Assembly: GCA_025174535.1 (NCBI GenBank)
Contig: JALBUN010000034.1
Coordinates: 33,501 to 97,500 of the forward strand
Length of the DNA stretch: 64,000 nt
Origin: Cantharellus purpuraceus
Lineage: Eukaryota; Basidiomycota; Agaricomycetes; Cantharellales; Hydnaceae
Reading direction: 5' to 3'
The position numbers and the translations under genes are program-made. Every line of letters begins with the position of its first letter. Position 1 is the stretch's first letter. The notes below the pieces were generated by a model. It was not told the origin of the DNA. It searched no databases and worked only from the letters and a program-made list of their open reading frames with translations. This document shows, piece after piece, positions 56,192 through 64,000 of the stretch.

Positions 56192-56699
56192 TGTTATGAC
56201 TATATTCATTAATGCCCAGATCCCCATGCACATGAAATCTATACTCCATTTGGAAACCATCATGTCTCCATTTATCTGTCTGATTGTCACCACTGATCTT
56301 GCTCATCCACCTCTGGTTCCAATTGATGCATCAGTATCACCATAGGAACCTGGACATCCATCCCCATCAGACTCAGACATATTCATGTAAGGCCATCGGC
56401 CTCAGAGACCCATCACCGGAGTAATTATTATTAGATTTCAAATATGTATTTAAGTTGCCCAACTGGGGACTTCATTCCCCAGTTCAAATATTGAATCACA
56501 CCTAGCTCCTAAGTCCGATCCTAACTATCTAAGTTGTACTCTGTCTCTGAAATCTCAGACACAGGTATTAGTGAGGGTGCAGCACATAAGCTGAAGCCAA
56601 GTCTGTTCCAACCCCCATGACGCACCCCAATTCCCACTCCAACTCTGACCGTCAACTCCGACCCAATCTCTGACCCCTAATCAGACCTAGTGCATAACA
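56192..56699 (+). mobile_element. LTR-C solo LTR (508 bp) in LTR-A
   Basis: TGTTATGACTATATTC...GTGCATAACA, TSD CAACC (56187-56191) and CAATC (56700-56704), one transition apart. Confidence 0.85.
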
Positions 56700-57424
56700 C
56701 AATCACAGCTCCTCCTGACTCTATTTTTGGTGGAGAGTTCAATTGAAACAGAGTATTGCCCAAGTTATTTGAGTAATAGTGACTCATGCTATGACTCTTA
56801 CCATGACTCATATCTATTAATAGGTAGAAGGATTAGTCAGCTCCTGTAGATACAGTATATAAGGAGGCCATTTTGCCTCTGAATAAAAAACCATTCTACC
56901 CCATCATCTGCACATCAGTGTGACTAGAGTGACATACAGTGTCATCCTCTATATCTCAGTAACTGTTGATTACCAGTTCAAGGGTCACTTACAGTTGTGT
57001 AACTGTATTTGATTGCACTTGAAGTAGTGATTGTCCTGCTTTGAATGTGAGTGTACTATCTGCCTCATGTGACTACAAATCTACAGGGTGAGATTGTCTG
57101 TCAATAGTCCTGCCATTAGTGCTCTTGTGTTGCTAGTGTGTACTGTCTTTGCAGAGCATTAGAAACTTGAACTTGTGTGAAGCAGTTGCTAGACTACTTC
57201 ACACATTGCTGTTACCTGCTTCAGAGTGTCACTGGTTGGATGGTTGGATTCATCCACCTACTTCCTCTAGCCTCTAAGTGCATTCCCCTCTTTTTGGAAT
57301 ATCTGGACCCCTAGGCGTCTGTGAAATCTAGACTCTGGAAGTCAGATTCATTCTCTACTGCTAAGAAATGTATTACCTTCCTGCATATCAACTGCATTGA
57401 CCATTACAACAGATTGTAACCAAA

Positions 57425-58030
57425 TGTTACATCCTGTAACACCAAGTCTGATCTCCAGACTCTATCTCCAACTCCATCTTCATCTACTCCTCTGCCAACT
57501 CCACCTCTAACAACCTCAAACTTTGTCTATTGTTCTCTTGATAAGTAGTTTCCTTGATATGGGTCACAATAACCATCATCATTTATATTGATTAGTATTC
57601 ATTCAGACTTGAGTGAACTCTGAACTCCTTTCTGTGTTGTATTCCATATCCATCCTATTGTTCACCTACTCTAGTTTTTCATTCAATTCTTTGTATACTT
57701 ATACAGGCTACTCTCTGTATGTTACAGTAGTTTGTATATCAACTAAGTTTGACCTCTATCTTCTTGGTTGCTAGCTTCTTGACAAGTACCTTCTTGACAA
57801 GTCAAACTCCAGATCTCTGATCCAACTCCATACTTCTGAACTCCAAAATATTGGCCTGACAATCCAAGGGGGTGCAACACACAAGTTGAAGCCAAGTCCA
57901 CTTGATCTGACCCAATAGTTATTGCCCACTCTGTCTCTGGTTGAACTAGAACAGTAAAGTCCCTCCCCATACATTTCTAGCATCCAAAACTCTGGTTACT
58001 CCATTGAACCTCATGTCCCAGCCTTCAACA
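57425..58030 (+). mobile_element. LTR-F solo LTR (606 bp) in LTR-A
   Basis: TGTTACATCCTGTAACACC...AGCCTTCAACA, perfect TSD CCAAA at 57420-57424 and 58031-58035. The first 17 bases form a perfect hairpin (TGTTACA, TCC, TGTAACA). Confidence 0.85.
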
Positions 58031-58230
58031 CCAAAGTACAAATGTTAAATTGTTTCTGGAGTTGTGCTGCAGTAGGATTTGATATTCTTTTCAGCTGTTC
58101 ATTCACAGAATTGTGGTGATTTAGAGTTTGCCCTAACACTATAGTTTTGCAGGTTCCAAAACAGGGGGACTTGTATGCCCCTTGGGTATATAGATGTGTT
58201 GTCACAGCCAGTGCTTGTTTCCTGTCCTTG

Positions 58231-59662
58231 TGTTTTGGAACCCGCAAAATTATGGTGTTAGGGCAAACTCTAAATCACCACAATTCCGTGAATGAACAGC
58301 TGAGAAGAATATCAAACCCTGCTGCAGCACAACTCCAGAAACAATTTAACGTTTGTACTTTGGTTACAATCCTTTGTATTGGTCAATGCAGACTATACGC
58401 AGAAAGGTAATACGTTTCTTAGCAGCAAGAAATGAATAAGACTTCCAGAGTCTAGAGTTCACGGACGCTTAGGGGTCCAGATATTCCAAAAAGAGGGGAA
58501 TGCACTTAGAGGCTAAAGGAAGTAGGTGGATGAATCCAACCGTCCAACCAGTGGCACTCAGAAGCGGGTAACAGCGATGTGTGAAGTAGTCTAGCAACTG
58601 CTTCACACGAGTTCAAGCTTCTAATGCTCTGCAAAGGCAGTACACACTAGTTACTTAAACAAGAGCACTAATGGCAGGACTATCGACAGACAATCTCACC
58701 CTGTAGATTCGTAGTCACGTGAGGCAGATACTACACTCACGCCCAAAGCAGGAATATCACTACTTTGAGTGCAATCAAGTACAGTTACACAACTGTAAAA
58801 GATCCTTGAACTGGTAATCAACAGTTACTGAGATAGAGGATGACACTGTATGTCACTCTAGTCACACTGATGTGCAGAAGATGGGTAGAATATGATGATA
58901 TGTTATTCTTTCAGAGGCAGAATGGCCTCCTTATATATTGTATTTACAGGGGCTGACTAATGGTTCTGGAATATTCTACCTATTAATAGATGGAAACTAC
59001 TGGAAGGTTGTGGAAGGTGGAAGAAAGGGGTAGAATATTCCAAGCCAATCACAGGATCTGATCACAGCACTAACACTGATCAGGAGCTGAATAATGGTTC
59101 TGGAAAGTTCTATCTAATAATAGAAGGAAACAGCTAGAATGTTATGGAAAGGGGTAGAATATTCCAAGGCAATCACCTGATTTGATCACCCATCAGCTGA
59201 TCTGATCCCTGAGCTAGGCACTGATCAGGCAAAAAGAAGGGTGTCCACCCTGTTTTCTGCACTGGTTTGCACAGCCATGGATAGCCACATGTCATGTGAT
59301 GATCTCCACGGAAAATAGTGCCCTGAGAGGCTGTGGTTGTTAAGTTACAGAATATTTATTGATGAGAGACATCTGAGCTTGAATTGAGGCCAAATGCCTG
59401 GTCCAAAAGGGGAGAGGCGGCTGCGCGAAGGTTTGTGGGCGCCTATGGGTCCACAACTGTAGCACAGCAGAAATAAATGATTCTGAGCTGAGTTCTGCAT
59501 GGAATATTCCTGAAAAAATATGGAAAAATAGAGAATATTTGAATAAGTCCATTCCAGGTACAAGCATCAAATATATGCGGATATTTAGGAATGGAAAAGC
59601 AAAGAATAGCACATTGGTGCTGCATAAATGGAATTTGATAGGGAAAAGGTGGTTCCCATACA
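58231..59662 (-). mobile_element. LTR-A solo copy (1432 bp) in Cop3
   Basis: TGTTTTGGAACC...GGTTCCCATACA, perfect TSD CCTTG at 58226-58230 and 59663-59667. CpG-rich compared with older copies. A TATA-like block is on the minus strand near 58935. Confidence 0.93.
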
Positions 59663-59667
59663 CCTTG

Positions 59668-60702
59668 CATGATGTTGCATGTGTATGCTGACAGTTTCCT
59701 TAGTCTCTGACCTCATCCCTCTTGCTGGGATTCATCTGGCAGTTCAAAGTCAGCCAGCAGGTCAGTATGTGGCATTAGGGAGGCTACAGGTCAGGTTGCT
59801 TTTGCTCCTCACCTTCCTGGACTTCAGGTAAGTCATCCCTGTCCTTCTTTGGGTTGCTGGGCTGATCATGCCTGGGGGTCCTGCAGTCATTTTCAGCTGA
59901 CATGTCACCTGGGGGTACAGTTACCATATCATCAAATGAGACATAGTGCCCATTCATCACACATTGCTTCCCAGGCCAGTAAACTTGGTGAGCTTTGCTG
60001 TCTCTGCTATATCTAATCCACCACCCCTCATCTGCCTTTACATCTAGCTTCTCACAGTCCTCTTTCAGCACCCACACCCTTGCACCCCATTCTGGTGAAT
60101 TGGTGAGGTCAGGTTTATTTTTTAACATTATTTCAAATGGTGTCTTGCCATCCAGCTGGTAAGTTGTCATTTGATTCTTGAACCAGACTGCATGCTGAAT
60201 GGATTCTGTTGAGAGGAACTTGGGGAGGTCCACTGCATAGTGCATCATGCAAGCATGTTCTATCAGCATGTGATTCAGTCTCTCTGCTACACCATTTTGC
60301 TCAGGCATGTCATGCACAGTAAGGTTTCAGATTGTGCCCTTTGACTTAAGATGCTGAATTCCTCAGATAGGTATTCTCCCCCTCTATCACTTTGAAGTTG
60401 GCACAGCTTAGCATTGTGCTGCATCTCTGCCCACACTTCATAGTACTGGTAGCAGGTAAGAGTGTCACTCTTCTTTTTCATGGCATCCATGTGGCTCCAG
60501 TGTGTGTGGTGATCTGTAAATGTGGCAAAATATTTGTGTCTGTTGTAGCTTCTAGGGATGGTAGGCCCCCAGACATTTGTATGTGTCTTCTCACCAAATT
60601 TGGTGGATTGTGGTCCTGACTGCACCTTTGGGATAGCCTTCCAGTTTGTCTTTCCCTTTGTGCATGAGGTGCAAAAGGTGGGTACACTCTGCTTGTCTAC
60701 TT
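59668..60702 (-). pseudogene. Cop3 integrase and linker
   Basis: VPTFCTSCTKGKTNWKAIPK, then the DDE core: HTNVWGPTIPRSY, TFTDHHTHWS, LQSDRGGEYLSEEF and, in the next frame, PEQNGVAERLNHMLIEHACM. It continues to PDLTNSPEWGARVWVLKEDC, the HVYWPG-like VYWPGKQCV and an acidic tail EVQEGEEQKQPDL. One frameshift lies near 60300. It retains Arg where Cop1 has a stop. Confidence 0.88.
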
Positions 60703-61416
60703 TGTTGAGAATTTCACCTTGCTGGAGGGGGCTATGGAGAGTAGATTTCAAATAGTGACTGAGGGAGTGATGGGAACTAGGTGTATGCATAGTTGAATTA
60801 AAGACATGTCTTGGGAGTATCTTCATACAAAGTTTGATGAGATTCAGTGTGGTCCTTGTCTAGATATTGACAGTTTGAGCAGGGATCAGAAGCAGATAAC
60901 TAAAATATGAGTAAATGCTTAATAGAAAATCAACCAGTGGAGCTTAGACTTCGCAAACTGGGATTCTAATAGATGCTGCAATACTCTAGAAGATTATGCA
61001 AAGGTTCAACAAAATTCAAGTTCGTTCTGGAGTTATTCCAGAAACAAAGTGTTCAGACACAGACAACAAAAGCAAGTGAGAGTAAATCCTCTGGTCCATT
61101 TCATATCTAGCTAGGTGTGTTTTATACAAGATATGGGTCCTGAGAGCTTGTGATAAAAGTCCTGAATTATGTGAATCTTGGGAAAGAAACTTGTGATAAA
61201 AATGAAATGGGGGTGGAGCCAATAGGGGAAAAATGATGAAATAAAATATAAAAGAAATATAAGAGAATAGTCCAATGGGTGTGGAGCTTACAGGGGCTTC
61301 TCCTCTTCCCTCCTAACCATTTCCCCTTGCTTTCCTACCTCCCCCTCAACCTCCTGAGCCTCCTATGTGCTCCTGTTCCCCCTCTCTCTTAGCCCTTTAT
61401 CTCCCCATAATCAACA
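60703..61416 (+). mobile_element. LTR-B solo LTR (714 bp) in Cop3
   Basis: TGTTGAGAATTTCACC...CCATAATCAACA, perfect TSD TACTT at 60698-60702 and 61417-61421. This is the uninterrupted reference copy of LTR-B in the window. Confidence 0.92.
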
Positions 61417-62221
61417 TACTTCTATACCAGTAATGATGCCTTTTACTACCAGCTCCTTTATGTAGCACAGTGATATATGACCCAGCTGGCAGTGTAGAGT
61501 GTCTATGGATAAGGTTTTATGCACTGAGTTGGCAGATTTGGTGAGTCTGTTGTGACTTTGTAGAGACCTTCAATGAGTGGGATCCAGCCTACAGTGGCAC
61601 CTTTTGAGTCACAGATCATGCAATGTTTGTCATGGAGTAGGACTGCAAAGCTGGCCTTATCGCATTTGGTGAGCAATATCAGTGTAAAGGTGAGGCCTTT
61701 ATATTATAGTATGTCCTTGACTGTTATGTAGTTAGTATGCTTGTTGTTTGGGATGGCTATTCTCATGTCTCTAACACTATTAGCATTGAAGGTTGCCTTG
61801 TCAGTGGCAGCTATAGGGTAAGGTGGTATTTCTTTGAACTTGATGAAGTGGTGCCAGTCTGGGGACATATGGGATGTTGCTCCAGAGTCATATATGTCAG
61901 TTTCTGCACCTGTTTATGGACTGGCTTCCTGGGGTGTCATGTGACTGGAAGTGTTGTGGCAAATGCCCACTTGTTGGCCTCAGCAGGAATGTTAGCTGAG
62001 TCCTTCTTTTTCTCATCATTCTCCATTTTGTTCCCCTTTTTGTTACAGTCATCTTACCACATTTCCAGCACTCTATGTCTGCCTTCTTGGACTGTAAGTT
62101 TCCTCCTTTTCTGCAACCTTTTCCATGACCTTTGGCTGCTGCAAGAGCACTCTCTGAAGCCTTCAATTGATGCTCTTCTATTTTCAGCCTATTGAACTCC
62201 TCAAGTAAGCTTCCAACAATG
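61417..62221 (-). pseudogene. Cop3 gag C-terminus, protease and pre-integrase remnant
   Basis: KASESALAAAKGHGKGCRKG and IECWKCGKM, a zinc knuckle whose second half is lost to a deletion, followed by degraded protease/pre-integrase text (FAVLLHDKHCMI; GWIPLIEGLYKV). Stops are frequent. Confidence 0.75.
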
Positions 62222-62751
62222 ATGCTTGTTCAGAATGATGTTGTTATACAATATCCTGATGTATACAAGATGTACATCAGAATATATGAGATATACATCA
62301 GAATTTTAATAATGATCATAAAAATAGGGAGTTACAATCTGGATATCTTAAATTTTTATAAATATAAATATATATTTCATATTTTAATAAACTTTGAAAG
62401 ATAAGATGTTTGTTATAGATGAACATAATTATTTATATGAATATAACAGTAATGTATATATTAATATTATTGGTACAATATAGAATATTTAGATATACAA
62501 ATACCAGGTGAGGATTCAAGGTACATTAGATTATTTGACCAGTATAGTACAAGAAAGAATGAGTGAAAGAAATTAAGTGTAGCAGGAGCAGAATATTCCC
62601 TTGAAGCAGTTGCCACTGGTAAATGAAAAAAAAAGAATTATTTTTGAGAATCATGTAGGAAATATCAAAATATGTTTTAATATAAGTATATTATATAAAA
62701 TTTGAGGAAATGGGTTGTATATACATATTTGATGTATTTCTGAACAAGTGC
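62222..62751 (-). mobile_element. MITE copy 4 (530 bp, diverged)
   Basis: ATGCTTGTTCAGAAT...TTCTGAACAAGTGC, flanked by CAATG and TGATG (decayed TSD). The same gag site in Cop1 (44645-44655) is uninterrupted. The most diverged copy in the window. Confidence 0.82.
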
Positions 62752-63573
62752 TGATGGCCTCAGGCTTCATTTTGATCTGAGCATGTCTTGCTGACAGTGA
62801 TATGGCATTGATGAGTGCTCAGCATGAATTTGGGAGTGAAACAAGGATGAGGGTGACAAGTTCATCATCTGTAAGATCTGCTTCCATTCCTGCAAGCTGT
62901 TCCTGCATATGCATCAATGTTTCCAGGTGCATGCATACATTGGAGTCATCTTCACACTTCATTTCATACATGTGGTGGTATTGGAATTTGCCCTAATAAC
63001 CATTACACATGTGTCCACAGCTTACATGGTATAGGTAGACACTAGTGTCATGTGCATGTTTCCTCAGTTGTTCAGACCACAACTGAGGTATGATCATTTC
63101 CATCATATTATAGCACACACGGAAGCTAATTACTATTTGTAGACTGATTTCATTCAGATCTCAATAGGTGGCACACGTCCACTTTGACCATGAGTGACAT
63201 GTTCTTGGCACAGACTGTGCTTCAAAGATCCTTTGCAGTTAACAACTTCCCCACCTCTATCAAGAGTGCCTCTGGAATCATCATATAAATCTGCACCTTC
63301 ATCAGTGCTTCATGCTGATAATAGTCATCCCAGCACCTCTCAGCCTTTTTATATACTTTCTCATATGATTCAGTGATGACAGTGTTGCCATCATATGCAG
63401 GGAGTGAGTCTGGCACTCTAATCATGCTATTGAGGTGTCACATCACACCTTTGTTTGACCTGAGTGTGGCTAGCATCTGGGTTTTCCATGTGACCCAGTT
63501 TGACCTATCCTAGGCAAGTTTGGAAACCACAAAACCTTTCACTCCATTGTTGTTATCAGCAGGGCCCATAACC
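62752..63573 (-). pseudogene. Cop3 gag, N-terminal and middle part
   Basis: Start ATGGGCCC at 63569 directly after the LTR and GGTT. Recognisable stretches are NWVTWKTQMLATLRSNKGVM, YDGNTVITESYEKVYKKAER, PEALLIEVGKLLTAKDL and, nearer the MITE, MQEQLAGMEADLTDDELVTL-like sequence. Several stops. Confidence 0.82.
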
Positions 63574-63771
63574 TGTTTCACATGGCTATGGAGTTACTCA
63601 GTGTCTAGTAAGAACACTGAAGAATGGCATTGAGTATACCTATGGAGTTACTGCACTAAAAGGAAACAAATTCAGAATGGATGCTCACCTCAGTGTCTTA
63701 GTAAGAACACTGAGGTGTTACATGAATCAGTCACACCTGTATATGTACTATACAGTCACACACTTTGGACA
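63574..63771 (-). repeat. Cop3 5' LTR (198 bp)
   Basis: TGTCCAAAGTGTGTGACTG...CATGTGAAACA on the minus strand. It contains a perfect 11-bp stem hairpin (63686-63717) followed by GTGAGCA, the same arrangement as in the Cop1 5' LTR. A purine tract GGGGGAGGG (minus strand, 63772-63780) abuts its start. Confidence 0.8.
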
Positions 63772-64000
63772 CCCTCCCCCAGTTGGCCATTGAGTATAGC
63801 TGGCCAAATTTCTTCTATATGGCCAAAAAAAATTGACAGACACAAATGTATTGTAGCATTATACATGTTGGTAAAAAAAAAAAGCCCTCAAAGATAGTTT
63901 TGTGAGAGATCTAGTTTGGAGGATTCTGTCACACTTCACCATTCATGTCATAATGGAGTTTCAATGTGGCTGCAATGGCAGACTGTTTGCCCATGGCACA
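63772..64000. other. Right edge, unassigned repeat-like sequence
   Basis: AT-rich, with TTGGCC...GGCCAA inverted repeats and an A11 run near 63877. The purine tract at 63772-63780 hints at the 3' end of another element. No frame supported. Confidence 0.4.

Larger units (their letters stand above)
55838..58163 (+). mobile_element. LTR-A copy holding LTR-C and LTR-F
   Basis: TGTATGGGAACTGG...GGTTCCAAAACA, interrupted at 56192-56699 (LTR-C) and 57425-58030 (LTR-F). Flanks GGGTC and GGGGA do not match, so this end of the region is rearranged. Confidence 0.82.
58164..63771 (-). mobile_element. Cop3: copia element, 3' end lost
   Basis: Minus strand: 5' LTR 63771-63574, gag, integrase and a linker region; RT, RNase H and 3' LTR are not present because the left end abuts an LTR-A at 58163. 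It holds a MITE (62222-62751), an LTR-B (60703-61416) and an LTR-A (58231-59662). It is related to Cop1 (same gag start MGP, same zinc knuckle) but has a distinct LTR. Confidence 0.85.

Noticed and set aside
58231..59662. LTR-A as a DNA transposon with TGTxTxGGAACC inverted repeats
   Set aside because: TG...CA tips, 5-bp duplications and a promoter-like block fit an LTR better, but the absence of internal regions leaves this partly open.

Overview
The window looks like nuclear DNA of a mushroom-forming basidiomycete (Agaricomycetes). Support comes from multi-exon genes with mostly short GT-AG introns, a chromodomain-bearing Ty3/gypsy element, several Ty1/copia elements, fragments resembling the Plavaka-type transposases common in Agaricomycetes, and many TGA stops at former CGA codons in old repeats. 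No rRNA, tRNA, CRISPR or bacterial-type operon was found. The species cannot be named from sequence alone.

Layout. 1-25376 is a nested transposon cluster. 25377-41303 is a CpG-richer host island with one FAD-dependent monooxygenase gene (28727-32887, 10 exons, + strand) and a tandem pair of aldo-keto reductase genes (36597-38356 and 39124-40869, both - strand, 11 exons each). 41304-64000 is a second transposon cluster.

Names used here. LTR-A: 1.4 kb LTR-like unit, TGTATGGGAACC...GGTTCCAAAACA, seen only without an internal region. LTR-B: about 0.7 kb, TGTT...AACA. LTR-C: about 0.52 kb, TGTTATGACT...GTAACA, the LTR of Gyp1. LTR-E, -F and -G: less certain LTR-like units. Gyp1: chromovirus, 11565-21681. 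Gyp2: older gypsy element, now in pieces between 8202 and about 23265. Cop1, Cop2, Cop3: copia elements at 41304-51537 (+), 44706-47190 (-) and 58164-63771 (-). MITE: 563-bp inverted-repeat unit. Most insertions show 5-bp target-site duplications (TSDs), so the order of insertion can be read. One stack is four layers deep (LTR-A holds LTR-B, which holds an LTR-C dimer, which holds two younger LTR-A copies).

Two things stand out. First, Gyp2 is saturated with short perfect hairpins (stems 6-11 bp, loops mostly 1-8 nt) across its leader, gag and protease region, far beyond chance. Second, Gyp1 carries an antisense gene between its pol and 3' LTR. This gene encodes a Glu/Arg-rich coiled-coil protein with a six-cysteine motif spaced like a fungal Zn2Cys6 cluster, and a broken paralogue lies at 697-2065. 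Gyp1 gag ends at an A8 run where a -1 shift joins the protease frame.

The host genes (one flavoprotein hydroxylase and two NADPH reductases) would suit a small oxidoreductive metabolic locus, but co-function is inference only. The transposon genes are mostly dead: pol regions carry frameshifts and stops.
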